Positions 1-12,200 of a stretch of 64,000 nucleotides of DNA are shown here, piece by piece. Under the pieces are notes generated by a model, which was not told the DNA's origin, made no database searches, and saw nothing but the letters and a program-made list of their open reading frames with translations. The stretch is from Spirodela intermedia (taxonomy: Eukaryota; Streptophyta; Magnoliopsida; Alismatales; Araceae), in NCBI GenBank assembly GCA_902729315.2, contig LR746265.1:3452892-3516891 (forward strand). The letters run 5' to 3'. The position numbers and the translations under genes are program-made. Each line of letters starts with the position of its first letter. The first letter of the stretch is position 1.

Positions 1-215
1 TGGACAGAATTCACATTGATTGAAATCATCAAAGCTGCTGGGCAGTGATGACTGCTGCTGTTGAATAAGGGAATTAACTTACGTTAATGAAGTCCAAATT
101 TAAATAGAATTAGCAAAATATTATCGTTCATGATTTTAGGCTCAGATTTATTCTTGAATCCATTTGTCCTAAATTCTGTTTTAAAGTCTGAATTGTATTC
201 TCCCGATGACTGCAG

Positions 216-323
216 GAATGGCCAATCTGTGTTACCTACGGCGCTGTTCTTGGTTATGTGGTTGGAGTGTTGGCATCACTTTCGTTTATTCTTTGCCAAA
301 AGGTTCATAAAAAGGAAGATTAA
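216..323 (+). CDS. C-terminal exon of an unidentified membrane protein with ER-retrieval tail (partial)
   Basis: A splice acceptor TGCAG at 211-215 opens a frame that reads EWPICVTYGAVLG and continues to TAA at 321-323. The exon encodes one hydrophobic segment of roughly 25 residues followed by a short tail ending HKKED. The last four residues, KKED, fit the di-lysine KKXX signal by which COPI returns type I membrane proteins to the ER, so the tail should face the cytosol. This is an inference from the motif. The upstream exons are not recognisable in bases 1-215 and presumably lie outside the window. The protein family was not recognised. The gene converges on FKBP18, with its stop about 580 bp from that gene's stop. 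Confidence 0.5.
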   Translation, partial: EWPICVTYGAVLGYVVGVLASLSFILCQKVHKKED

Positions 324-905
324 TTTTGGCCTGGCTCATCACCCCCTAGAAGGGCCATATTTTTCATGAATCCAAGCCCTGAACTGTACATACATTCAAG
401 CGTTTGCAGAATGCGCAGGAAGGAAACCCCCCTGATGTGAGAGGAGACAAAATCTTACCAAATTTGGACGGATTTCCCAAATTTTCAGAAATTTTCCAAG
501 CAGCTCGCCGTTTTTCTTTTTTTTCTTTTTTTTCTTTTTTTTTTGCCACGGTATCGTTATTTCAACTCTAATCTAATCTTTCTACTCTTAAACTAGTATG
601 TAATGTGTGTATGAATGCGATTGTTTCCCCATTGAATTTAATGCTGTTGATGAATCGGAGACATCATTACCCCTCAAGATCATATGGTTGTCATTTCAGT
701 GAAATGCATTAAAGGTTTAGGTTGAACTGGGCTTGCAGAGAAAGTTTAATTTTATTAAAATAAAAATATTTACTCGGTACCAGTTTCTTTGAAAAGCATT
801 TATTTGGCAGCCATCTTCCATAGAAGCTGGAAGAGATGACCAGCACATGAAGGAATCACGGTAAAGTGGATTCCCTCTCTCTTTCCACCATCCTCTCGGC
901 CTTGG
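324..905. other. Convergent 3' spacer
   Basis: No coding signal is visible. The stretch holds the 3' flanks of the di-lysine protein gene (+) and FKBP18 (-). It contains a T-rich tract at about 513-543 and AT-rich sequence suitable for polyadenylation, but no single site can be assigned. Confidence 0.5.
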
Positions 906-2626
906 CTACTTGGCTGCTGATGATACCACTTCCAAGAGCTCCACATTCAGCTCGAAGGTGGCACCTGGCTGCAAGACAAGAACACAATGGAGGTATTCAT
1001 ATGACCTAAAATCTTCAGAAAGCTATAGATGCAGTTAGATCAGGGCTTATTTACTTTTTCCCCGGCTTATTTTGACTTTTGATAATTATTAATTATTTTC
1101 TGAAGTGGTTTTTTTTTTCCTTTAGAAGTCAACTTTATTATGATGAGCCTGAAGGTAAGTTGCCATGCTTCCCTACTAGATCCTGGTAATATTATATATA
1201 TTCCAACTTGGGAAATAAAAATTGGGTTTACTTTAAAAGAAAATCAGATTTTTACCGGAATTTCGCTCATTCCCCTTTGACCATAGCCAATCTCAGGGGG
1301 CACGATGACGGTCCTCTGCATTATGAACATATAATTAGATGCTAATTGTTTGACAAAACCATGCAGGAAACTAGAATACAGACGTGGTGATCAGCTGGAC
1401 CTTTGATTGATTAAGTAAGATTTATTTTTTTGATTTTGTTTGACTATTATAAGTTTCAATAAAATTAGATACTGAAACTCTGTGAATTATCGGAACTACG
1501 GGTTTCATGAAAGAACCAGTAAAACAGTTGACTGCCGATGAGATCAGATCGTGGAGAAAGATGAAGATCTTGGTTCACCTTCCCTCCTACTCTCATCCCT
1601 TCGGTAATCTTGTACATGGCTGCTGGTGGTTTAGGAGCAGCCTGGGCAGAGAAGAGGCCGTTTGCATTGTCCGCGAAATCCCGCTTGCGTTCTTTCCCCG
1701 GCGTTGACCCGATGGTAAACTCGTATGGCTACTTAAGAACCGAAAGAGAATGTTAGCTCACGATCATCTTGACTCTCAGGAAGATGAACCGTCTTAGAAA
1801 AGACTGTTCCTTCAGAGTGTCTTCCATGGCCATCTCCAAAGTTTTTTTCCTGATATTTTTTGACGGAAATTGGCAATTTGAATGATTTTTTAGAGGCTGA
1901 ACCATGAAGATGCGTGTTCATACCTGGGCGATGATCCGATTGCCCGCCAGCAGCTTAGATTCTCTGCTCGAAACTGCTGTGATGCCGCGGTAGATGCAGT
2001 CAAAGTGCACCTAGAAAACCAGCAAGCAGGCGGTAAAGCTCGGAGGGAGGGAGCGACCCATCAAAGAATCACCATGTCTCCGGGTAGAACACCTGCACAG
2101 TCGCCCCCTTCTCGGCGATGGGTCCATTGCCCTCGAGCAGATCGTAGTACTTCAGTCCGTCGGCTGCCGGTAAAACATTTTCGAGCAAACATGAGTTCAC
2201 TGAAAGATTTCTTTGTAGGAGATGGAACCCTAGAGATCATCCGGAGACGCAGAGGACGCGGAAGTAGTGACCTCGGGGAATGCCATCGATGAGCAGGGTA
2301 AGGAGAAGCGAGAGGGGAAAGGAGAGAGACTAACGGCTGGTGAGGTAGTCCTGGGGGGGGATGACCTTGCGGCTCCGCCTCTCCCTGGCCTCTGCGGGAG
2401 GGACCGCCGCGTTGGCCGCGAAGGGAAGGACGGAGAGCAAGAGAGCGGCGTCTCTTCTGGTGATGAAGGGCCTGCGAAATTCGCCGTCGTTCTTCAGCTC
2501 CTGAGACGGCGGTGGCGGCGGGTTCCATCGTCTTGTCGTCGCCGGCGTAGTTGCGGAGCGAGAGCAGGAGTCGGGCGCCGCCCCGCTGGGGATCCTGTGG
2601 AAGCTCACAGCGCGAGCGGAAGCCAT
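906..2626 (-). CDS. FKBP18: FKBP-type peptidyl-prolyl isomerase, thylakoid lumen (FKBP18-like)
   Basis: Six exons on the minus strand: 2335-2626, 2093-2163, 1924-2010, 1579-1728, 1256-1315 and 906-968. All junctions are GT-AG and in phase; the product is 240 residues. Residues 1-55 look like a plastid transit peptide. A twin-arginine ITRRDAALLLSVLPFA segment (about 55-70) and ANA then give a bipartite lumen-targeting signal for the Tat route. The mature start EARERRSRKVIP and the later STPGKERKRDF and IVPPEIGYGQRG blocks match plant FKBP18 as I remember it. The FKBP fold spans about 100-235. FKBPs isomerise Xaa-Pro bonds, but the tryptophan of the classical active-site GW motif is not seen here (the segment reads KITEGMRVG), so catalysis is uncertain. 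The start chosen is the ATG of MASARAV at 2626; an in-frame start at 2686 is possible but is not needed for targeting. Confidence 0.93.
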
Positions 2627-2677
2627 GGACTTCCCCGCGGCGGCGAGACGGAGATGGCGGGTCTCGGCGTCGAGACG

Positions 2678-2723
2678 AAGAACCACACAGCGTCAAGCGC
2701 GCCTATCCAGAAGACGAGTTGGG
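2678..2723 (-). repeat. 46-bp dispersed repeat, copy A (FKBP18 leader region)
   Basis: Read on the minus strand, these 46 bases match plus-strand 13444-13489 with one mismatch. Both copies are flanked by a GGCC-type motif and a long CT/GA tract. The copy lies just upstream of the FKBP18 start codon and may be part of its 5' leader. Confidence 0.8.
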
Positions 2724-2933
2724 CTACTGGGCCCCACTACTTTGGGCCCTCTCTCTCTCTTTTCCTCTCTATCTTCCTTTCTCTCTCTTCTCTATCTCTC
2801 TCTCTCTCTCTCTCTTTTCCTCTCTCTCGCTTCCTATTCTCCAAACCAGGTAAAATCCCTTCTCCACTTTAAGAGCACCGAGTCAGCGCCTGACATTTTC
2901 TACTGCCCAAGAGGCGAGTTTAGGCTATTGGGC

Positions 2934-2964
<31 letters not shown>

Positions 2965-3070
2965 TATTCCCCAAATCAAGCAATATCCCTTCATCACCAT
3001 AAGAGCAAGAGTCAACCCATGCAGCGTACTAACCGAGCGCCCCACATTTTCTACTTTCCTAAAGGAGAAA
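2711..3070. repeat. Two-unit imperfect tandem repeat with CT microsatellites
   Basis: Unit 1 starts at about 2711 and unit 2 at about 2911. Each runs: a GCGAGTTNGGCTANTGGGCC-like head, a (CT)n tract, CTTCCTATTC, a CCAAA.CA block, AAGAGCA.GAGTCA, and an ACATTTTCTACT tail. Unit length is about 200 bp, then about 160 bp. The CT tracts differ in length. Similarity outside the tracts is clear by eye but was not quantified. Confidence 0.75.
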
Positions 3071-3144
3071 CGACATTTCTAAAAGTCAACTCTAGCAACA
3101 TACATAGCACCCGCAAGTCCGCAGAGATTATGAAGAATCGTTCC

Positions 3145-6100
3145 TCACTCTTGAGAATCTCTAGGAGGGACAAACGCGGGAAGCTGGATGGACCCTCTCC
3201 TCCCCTCAGCGCCGCCGCCTTGCCTCAAGCTCCGGTGGTGCCCGGCGGCGCCGGAGCTCCGCCACCCTCCTCCATTCACCTGAAGCGGGTAGCCGTAAAA
3301 CACGGATTCGCCCGCGTATGAAGACTGCGAGTTCACGAACCGGCCGAGGCTCTGATCCCAGTAGACGGAGCTCCTGAAGCCTCCCGCCATGGCCGGCGGA
3401 GCCGCCGCTCTGATCGCCTCTGGCTCGGTGTCGTCGCTGGCCACGCTGTCGGCGTCGTTCATTCCACTGGACAGAGGAGATCTGATCGCCAGCGGGTAGC
3501 CTCTGTTGAAGTGACCGGCGCCGGCGGGCGGGCGATCCCACGCAGAGGAGGATCCCACGGCAGCGCCGCCAAGGCGGGGGCTGCTGAAGCTGCTGGGGGT
3601 ACGAGAGTAGGCGTCGAGGTCCTCTCTGCTCGTCAGGCTCGGCGGGTACGAGCTCTTCATCGGAGAGGACGACCGGAGGTGGAGGACGTCCACGCTGATG
3701 CTGCTGCTCCGGCTGCTGGCGGCGCCGCTGGAGCAGTTATCGGTGTCGTATCGGCGATGGGAGCCCACCGGTCGAATCACCGACGAGGAGGCCCTTGCCT
3801 TGGCGGCGGCTTTCAGGGCCTCGCCGGAATCCAGCTTCGCGAGCTTCCAGGCGCTGATCTTCACCGGACGTTTGGGCGGTGCCGCCTTCCCTTTTTCCGA
3901 CGGGTCGACGGCGTCGGGGTCCACCGTCGACGGCACGCGGCCAGGTTCCAGGTGGGGGACGATCTCGTCCTGCCGGAGGGAGCGGCGGCGGAAGCGCGGC
4001 CAGTCATGAATGAATGAGCTCGGAGAAGAAAAGGAGAAGTGATGGCGGGGTTGGAGGAGGGCTCACCGGCCGGTCGACGAAGACTCTGGGAGGAGTGCAC
4101 CAGGCGCCTCTGTACTGCAGCCCAATGGAGCTTCCGCCGCTCATGCCGGTGGCAACCGAGCTGATCGGCGACGGCGGCAGGCTCTGTTGATCGCCGCCCG
4201 CCGACGGCCCCGGCGGCGCCTCGCTCTGCGCTCTCATGGCCACAACGTACTCATACGTCGTAATACCCTGCCGTTTTGAAGCTCACTCCTTATCGAAGAA
4301 CAGAAGAGAGAGAGAGAGAGAGAGGTGGAAGCCGACCTTCCTGATGAGGAGGATGTGGAAGAAGAAGAGCTCCCCAAGAGGAACACAGGCGAACATGGAG
4401 ACCCCCGTGCACAGGCCCTGGAAGGAGAACAACATTCATGGAAAGGAACAGATGAAAGATCACGGAGGCAGAGAGAGACTGAAGCTCACGACGACGGCGG
4501 CAAAGGGGACAAGGGAGAAACCGTTCCCAAGCCTCTCGATTATCTGCAACTCGGTCGCCCTCTTGGCGGTGAAGCACCGAACCAGAACGGCCACGCCGAC
4601 GGCGGACTCAGCCAAGAGCTGCAGAAAAGAGGAGGTCATCTCTCCGAGTCTTCACAGGGACATGGGAAGGGAAGTATGCCATTTTTAGAATGTACCCAGA
4701 TGAGGCTCATCGCCATGAGAGAGAGGAATGTGAAGTAGTTTTTCCTCCCCACGCAGTTGTTCAACCACTGCATCCATGAGGAAGAATCCCTCAAATGCCC
4801 ATTTTCACAGAGATTACCCACGCGAAAAAATAAAATGCAATATGAAATCATAGCCTGGGAGGAATCTGATTATTGCAGACCTGACAATGATGATCGAACC
4901 CATCGACGCATTTGTCACAGCTTCTGCAGTGTTTACTGAATCTACGGACCTGAAGAGGACAGAGACGGATGCGTTGGCTCATTTATATGAAGAACACAGC
5001 ACAACACTGGATCATTCGATTCTCAGGCATGAGGAGGTCAAGTAGCAAGTCTTTGGCTGATCAAATCCGAAAAGGGAAACAGGTTAATAAAATGGGTTCT
5101 TACGTGGATAGTTAAAATATGAATTAATTTTGCAATAAAGGAATAAACGGTGGAATATATGAGGAAACACGAGTCTCCAATGTTGGGCATATTCCAGAAA
5201 ATATATGGAGCATTCCAGTTGGAGGATTCCCCGCAAGGTGCCCAGTTATAATTTCCGAGATTCAATCCCAGCCCAGATCAAAATTTAGCATTTTCCTTCA
5301 TAGAAACCATTTTCACGCCAGGGGAAGGAAGAAAATTCAAACTTCACTTGGAGCAGACTGACTTCTGGCAAAAAGACATCCCCTCCCCTTGAAATCTTCA
5401 ACCTCTTCTTCAGCCAAAACCGCGAAGCTTTAATTTTTTAAAATAATTTTTAAATTTTATTTTTTAAAATCCCCTTTTACAAAAAAATGGAAATTTCCAT
5501 TTACACGCAGAAGATTTTGTTGAATCAGATATTAGGGTCAACTGGGCTGATTTCTATTCGGGTCAACGTTTTTCTGAAATAAAACCCTCATCAGATGAGA
5601 CCCAAAACCCAGTGGCCAGTGGAAGCAATACCTCCGCATTGCACAGAGTGCAGAACAATGCTTCCTCATCGTTGACTTGTAGCTGTCCCCGGTCATCATC
5701 CCTGCGGCAGTCTTCCTTCACCAATAAACCGCAGCAGAGCCCCCAAAGACCATGGTGGGAGGCCGATTTATACACTGCAGGCGTCTCTTCCACCTTCAAG
5801 GCCGCCTCACCGGGCTGTGCTTGACCCCAGTCCCCTGTTCACCCACCAAGAAGGAGGAGGAGGAGGAGGAGGAGGAGGGCGTGAGGACAAAATTGTTTTT
5901 CCACTGAAATTTTCTTCTAAAAATACTCTTCGTGAAGAATAATTTCTGAAAACAGTTAATTTGGTTTTGTTTCTAAAATTTAATCCAAAATAAGAAAATA
6001 TTCCCTGTGACTCCAGTTTGCAGGCCGTCAGGACAAAAATGTCAAAGCCATAAACTGCTAAAATGAGCAGATTATGATCACCTGACTGTGATCTAAAGGT

Positions 6101-6755
6101 CAACGATATGGATCAGTAAGCTTCATGGCCACAGACCATTCATCGCTGAGAAAACATTGGAAGCTAAGACTAAGAATAGGTAGAAACGACTCACCGGCCT
6201 GTAGTTTATTCCCAGATTTATAACCTGGGACCTCCTGAGGGGCCACCATGATGCTGGGATCAACAGGGTCAATGGCCGTGCATCTGACGTAGAGAATGAA
6301 TACGCAGAGCACCTGATATATGATTTATGAAATTATTCAAGTATGAGACACAATTTCTCGTTGTGAATAATGGTGGAAGAATGAGGAAAAGAGGCGCGAA
6401 TCTTTGACTTGCGAGGCAAAAGGCTTACCAGGAGACTGTAAACTCCTGTGGCCACATCTTCGTACAGATCCTGGCCGAGGAACGGCGCAAAGAAGGCGTA
6501 GAACGCTATCGACAGCAAGAAATACACAGTTATCGCAATGACCTGCAAACCAGAGAGGTCGAGCATCGCCGCCGTGAAGGTTAAATCCAGAAAATCACAG
6601 TCCTGTAGCTGACAGCGGGAAACAATGAACTGGGTCGAGCGTCTCCTTGGATGTTGGCGCGGGGGACGCGTGGGAGGGGGAGAGGATGAAACGAGGAACA
6701 GAGACAATACCTGGAGTGAGTGCGCAGGGAGCTGCCATCCATGGCGCCTAGCCAT
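3145..6755 (-). CDS. DHHC-type protein S-acyltransferase (PAT21/PAT22-like)
   Basis: Ten in-phase exons: 6711-6755, 6429-6542, 6195-6312, 5632-5774, 4881-4949, 4696-4767, 4490-4618, 4337-4417, 4067-4267 and 3145-3969, giving 598 residues. The enzyme transfers palmitate to cysteines of target proteins on endomembranes. Residues 16-37 and about 48-65 are TM1 and TM2. The cysteine-rich domain runs from FCTLCNAE (133-140) through KHCRSCDKC to DHHC (159-162), where C162 would carry the acyl intermediate. TM3 and TM4 follow (about 188-250), then the TTYE motif (260-263). The 'DPG' position reads DPS. The long C-terminal exon is disordered and GC-rich; its blocks [15 protein letters not shown] and [11 protein letters not shown] match plant PAT21/22, which have about this length. 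The exon 4 acceptor CTGCAG at 5775-5780 was chosen because it keeps phase. Confidence 0.93.
5848..5879. repeat. (AGG)n microsatellite in PAT intron 3
   Basis: About ten AGG units lie inside the third PAT intron. No function is suggested. Confidence 0.85.
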
Positions 6756-8300
6756 GATCAAGGCATACCAACTTCGGAAACCAGTTCCTCCTCCAGACCC
6801 AAGAACGGGGAACCCTTTCCCAGTGCCGTCTTTCGAGTGGGGCACTGAAGCAGCAGACTGCACCTGCAACGCGCCGTTCTCTTCCTCCTCTCTGGTACGA
6901 AGCGTCCTCAGAGATGGAGGTGGGTCTTCATGAATGAACTGAGCCCCAAGCCTCGACGTGGCTTTTGAATGGAGAAACCAGAGGACGTTGGAGTGGAGCA
7001 CTCGGCAGGAGGGAGGAGCCAGAGATTCCACAGAGACTAATAGCCTTTCACCGTTTTGCCAGCCTACGATTAAAGCTGGGGCCCCTTCCTCTTCTTCCTC
7101 CCCGCCTCGCTGGTAAAAAAAGGGTCGGGGAGGTGAGAAACAGAGGAGAGCAATCCTCCTGCCGGCAAATAAGCCATTGATGGGATCACGGACGAGGAAG
7201 AGAGAGACAGAGAGAGAGTCATCGGTGCTTACCCTGAGGAGGATCATCGCTGCTTCCGGCCAATGATACTGCAATTATTTGGGCCCGCCCGCCTGCGGCG
7301 GCATCTCGGCGGGGGTAAGCACCGAGCAGATCACTGCTCCGCCATCGGTGATGGCTGGAGATTTTTGTTGTTTTGTCTGCAGAGAACAGGAGTAGACCCC
7401 CGCCCACGGCTTTTTGGCTGGCGGCTGTCGCCCTTGAGAAGTGATCCTCTCGCGCTGTCTTGCGATGCTATGAATATTTTGTGTGACGGAAGAATAGTCG
7501 CAAACCAGGAAAGGTGTAGATCCGAGAGGGACAGATGATCTTTTCGTCCTGTTCCTCCCCTTTTCTGCGTGATGACCCACTTCCGCCATTGAAGGTGTTT
7601 AAGTGGGTCGGAGGTCGTGACGATCCCTGTCGGGTTCATCGATCTGATAATCCAGTTCCATGTGGTTTAAGGAGACGGGGGGAATCCCGTCTTCCTTGAA
7701 AACCCAGCTCCTGCTCATCGGATCGAGACGGAAAACCCCCAGTTTCCTTCTCGTCTGAATCACCGGCCTGGTTACCAACGGGCCCTCCGCCGCTGCATCT
7801 CGGCAAGAGAATCTCGAGGCAGTCGGTGGTGGTCAGCCACAGATGCCCCGTACAGGCGGAGCGCTCTATCCGGGCCGCTGAGGCGCCGCCTGTTCTGCCG
7901 CCATCGGCGAGGGCACGTGAGGCCGCCTTGGCAGATAGCAGCCAGCTGCTCGCAGAGGCGGCCCCCGCAGAGACGTGAGAATGGGAAAAGGAGAACGTGT
8001 CTGATCTCGGGGAAGAAAAGACAGAGAGAGAGAGGAGGAGAGAAACGACGGCCATCCTTCTGGTGTCTTGCTGCTCGCCTTCAGAGCAGAGAAAACGATG
8101 TGACCATCAAACGCAGCCGCCGAAAATCTCGTGGCGGGGGAGGGACTGTTCCTCCAGGACGGCACCTGTTCTTCACAGAGAAACAGTTCTTCTTCACTCT
8201 CCCGCCATGGAGGAACCCTAGAGCTCGAGGTGGCCGACGAGGAACCCAGTGGACCGCTTCTCGTGAGGTCGATCTCCAAGCGGTTTACGATCTGATGAGG
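6756..8300 (-). other. Probable 5' leader region of the PAT gene
   Basis: GC-rich sequence without a convincing coding frame. On the minus strand there are usable splice signals. An acceptor CTCTGCAG ending at 7377 and a donor G|GTAAGC at 7233/7232 would frame a non-coding exon 7233-7376. An acceptor TGCTTCAG ending at 6845 could open the exon that carries the start codon. Overlapping open frames of about 137-139 codons (7636-8055 and 7866-8279, minus) are rich in Ser, Pro and Arg and resemble nothing known to me. Non-coding leader exons are the simplest reading, but this is inference. Confidence 0.35.
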
Positions 8301-9257
8301 TTGTAAAGAGCACGGAAATATCGACCAAATCCGCTACGGGTGACGATCGGTCAACACCGTGGGGTCAACATGTCCTCCCTTTGAGAATCAGTGTGGACCA
8401 TTTTACTGGGCCCCGCATTGGTCAAACGTGAAAAACAGAATAAAAATCCTCTCTTGTCCAGTGGCCTGGGCCCATCCTGAAAACGGGCCTGGCCCAGTGG
8501 CTCCCACAGCCTGATTACACTCCGGCAACTTTTCAACAGGGGATTATTAATTAAAAAAAAAATCTTACCGGGGAACTGGAAAAAAAATAATCCAGAAACT
8601 TCATTATTTTCCCATAATTTTATTATTTTAAAAAATAAATGCGACTTTACCAGATAATATATCAGATGAAATCAGGCAGCGTGTTCAAAATATCCTGAAG
8701 AATTTGGTGAAAATAAAATTCGAAGCGCTTGATGGCATATGCATTTATTAAATATAATAGATATGGGAATTCATTTATTTTATTCAATATATCGTCTGAA
8801 AAATATTTTATTAATAAAAATAAGAGCAGCCATTTTGGATTAGTCCACCCCGAGCGGATCGTGCTCCCTGTGGTCGGACGCTTCTTTTCACACGAGGGCT
8901 TGTAACACTGACTCGTGCGACTAATCCCCCCCCCCCCCTCTGGAGGTTTATCCATAAAACGTGGATATTTTCTAAGGTGACGCGTCGGAGAGGCGACTCG
9001 TGGCGGGTTATGATTGGTAGCTTACGTGGAGACGCCGAATCGCGTCATCCGGTGGAGCTTCGTTCGGACATCAAGATTATCACATGGAGGAGAGAGAGTG
9101 AGTGAGAGATAGAGAGAGAGAAAGAGAGAGGGAGAGAGAGCTCGGAGCTCAGAGCTCCACATCCGACGTCGGCGTTTCTCACCGCGAAGCCGTTCTCTCC
9201 CAGAGCCGGAGAAGACGAAGAGGGGGGAAGTGGAGAAGGAAAGGGAGGGAATCAGAG
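8301..9257. promoter_or_regulatory. Divergent promoter region between PAT (-) and the envelope-protein gene (+)
   Basis: The left part (about 8400-8515) has several TGGGCC/GGCCCA motifs of the plant site II type, typical of constitutive divergent promoters. The middle (8540-8830) is AT-rich. A C-tract sits at 8928-8938. A (GA)n-rich leader at about 9088-9140 precedes the start codon at 9258. The transcription start is not assigned. Confidence 0.4.
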
Positions 9258-12200
9258 ATGGCCGCTCTCGCTGTTTCCTTCGTCCCCGCCAAAGATCTGA
9301 ATCTCAAGTCAACCTCTGGTAGAGTCTCGCCTACTATTCCAAATTTTATGATACTCCCATCTTCCGTGCTGGATTCCCACGCCTTTCCATTGTTGAACTC
9401 ATTTTCCCTTCTCCAGATTTAGTGCTTCCATTGAACGCGTTTTCTAATGTGTTTTATTCCATACACAGGGTGTCTCTACCTTGGTTATTGATCTCTATTG
9501 CCTGTCCGTCTGTACGGAATGATTGTCGAGTTGAACATTTCACCGAGAAATAATTTATTGTCTTCTCGATTTTCGTCTGTTTCTGTGTTATTGTCATTTT
9601 TATGCCTTCAACTCCAATTCAGAGAGCTTGTGTTCATCTTCGACATCTGTCCAGTCGTTGTTGACGATATGGTTCCCCCATAGGAATCGATGTAACTATG
9701 TATAATCTCAATACATGCGATCATTCCTTCCTCTTTAAAAACCAGGGATGTCCAGAAAGTTCAAAGAACGGATTGCTCGGTGGGTGGCGAATTATCAGTA
9801 GAGCATATTATTTATGTATTTTGGTGTTAATTTAATAACGATCAACTCGGATATCTTTCTTCCAGAATTCCGCTTTAAAAAAACCCTAACAGTGAGGCTC
9901 CACAGGAATCGAGGAGAAAACTCCCTCTCCCAAGTCTTCATTACCGAAAAGAGAATGTCAAGATGAGGCGTAGCACGGTTTTGTGATGAAGTAGCGTTTA
10001 TTGATATTTCATATTCATTCTGTTGGATTTGGGGAAGAGATATAGGAGGAAGGAAAGAGGATGAGACCTACAATCAGAGGGAGAGACAGCAAGATTATAA
10101 ATGGGCTCTGTGGTCGGGTTATCAAGAAGCATTTAATAGACTCTGGTGCGTGGCTTCTTTTGGCCATTCGGCTGCTATTGGGGGCGCTTCGCACAGTATA
10201 CACTGGCTGGGGACTGACGAACAATAATGAAGGAGAGGGTGGTAGGAGAAGAATAAATGAAAAAAAGGTAAAATCTCGCATCGACTGACTGCTGCGGTCC
10301 CCTGCCAGCTTCTGTGGCTGCATGCTGCCCATTGTACTGTCACCCTCCTCCATCGACTAGCCATGTAACATCTTCGATCATCAAGGTTTGATAGGGTCTT
10401 AATTAAGTTAGGATCTCTGTGGACCAATTAAACTCAAGCTCAGTTTCCATCACGCCCTATTTGTAAAAGATTTATATCCAGGGGTTCCATCTGATTTACT
10501 GGAACATGGGTAAAAATTGTACAAAAGGGAGAAAGAACAGCTGAATCTTGTGGCAAGAAATATCAAGATGCTTATAGTCTAGAGAAAACTTTATCTTGCA
10601 AAAACATTCTGACACGGCAGCATATGTGGGAATGGCTTTATCTCGGTAGGACTATGTCACGCTGATTTTACAATCAAAAACATCATCAAATATAAACATC
10701 AGAAATAAGCAAAAAAGTTACACGTGAGAACTCCAATAATTTTCTGACAGATGAAAAAAACCTCTTTGTTTTATTTTAATTTCACCTAGCCAAGGGACGT
10801 TTTGGTTTTCCCGATATTCTTCTTGGATTTCCCCTGAAAGTTCGTCTTGATGTTAAATTTCTTGTCGCACTTTTTTCTGCACTAGTTGGAAAGATCGCTT
10901 TGTTTCATGTATCTATGTAGGGGTATATCATATTTAGAGCATTGATCGCTTTGCAATTTTATCATATTTGACATCTAGTCTTAAATTTCGAAAGTTTCTT
11001 GGTTTGATTTTTCTCAATTTATGCATAAAATATGCATTTTTTTTAATTTGTAAGTATTTGAACATTATCACAAAGCTCAAAACTGTATATTAAAGAGGGG
11101 TCTAAAATACCTGGTTATTCCTTGATGCAATCAAAGCAAGACCTTGTAAATTTCACCTCTGAGAATCTTTCACTTAGCCCAGCACTTCGGAGACGAGTGA
11201 AATTCGCGACTCATACAGGTCGTCTTGCAGTTCGAGCTAGATACAGGTACTCTTTTAGCAGTGCTCCTTTCTCATCCAGAAAAGCCGCCAAACTTGGTGC
11301 GTTCTTATTAATAATTGTTGGTTTCTGCCGTCTTTTTTAACGCTTATCCCATCAAATAGGACATAGATAGGCTCTGGATTTGTGAAATCTTAAATATGAG
11401 GAGATTTGTGCACTCTTATTTTTTTCCTTGTCTATGCCTAGCTATATCCATGTAATTTGACAAAAACTTCCTAACTGCCAGTATGTTAATTTGCAACTAA
11501 CATACCTTAAAATTTCAAGAGCACCTCACGGTGATAAATAAGATATAAAGAGAATTAAATGCCTAAATACGTCATTCATTTTGTTGAACGGATAGGGAAT
11601 GTCATACACAGATTCATGTAACTGTTAAATTTGAGACTAGTTTTCAACGATCAAAACTTTAGAGAAACAAGGTTAAGAAGTGAGTGAATAATAACTGGGG
11701 AAAATGAAGAGAAATCCAAAAAAAAAAAAAGGACTTCTGATCGGATTAATTGCCATTTCGGAGTCTCATATGCATCTCCTGCAAGATTATGTTGGGTTTG
11801 TGAGGACCAGCTGGGCTTAGTTACTTCTGATTCTAACAATAGATCACCAGAAATAATTTGTGAAGAATGCAGAGTATAGTCTGATCAAGCAAGTGCGGAT
11901 GGATCAATGCTCTTTCAATGGTTTCTTTGCCGTCTCACCAGCAAGAACGTACCTGTTCAGGAAGCTATAGCCTTGAAGTGAACATCTGGTATAACCTGAT
12001 GAGGGAAAGCTTTTCAATAAGGAAAAGGCAGGTTGTGAAGTGCAATGCTTACTTAAATTGGCGACTGCCTGAATGTCTCTTGTAATGTTAACTGATCAAA
12101 ATGTTTCACAATAATTTAGTTAATATGATGCGAATTTACGGAAAGGAATGGAGAACCGTTACTATGATATGCAAATATTCAATGAATGGTATTGCCGCTC

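Larger units (their letters stand above)
2627..3144. promoter_or_regulatory. FKBP18 5' flank and PAT 3' flank
   Basis: Only 518 bp separate the FKBP18 start from the PAT stop on the same strand, so FKBP18 promoter and leader must lie here or inside the PAT 3' end. Much of it is a CT-rich imperfect tandem repeat (2711-3070). No clear TATA box is assigned. Confidence 0.5.

Noticed and set aside
2061-2696. 211-codon minus frame overlapping FKBP18
   Set aside because: It is a different frame of the FKBP18 exons; the FKBP18 model has conserved motifs and correct splice phases.
6333-7274. 313-codon minus-strand open frame
   Set aside because: It contains PAT exon 2 (6429-6542) by chance continuity across intron and leader; the flanking parts have no family resemblance and splice signals explain the exon.
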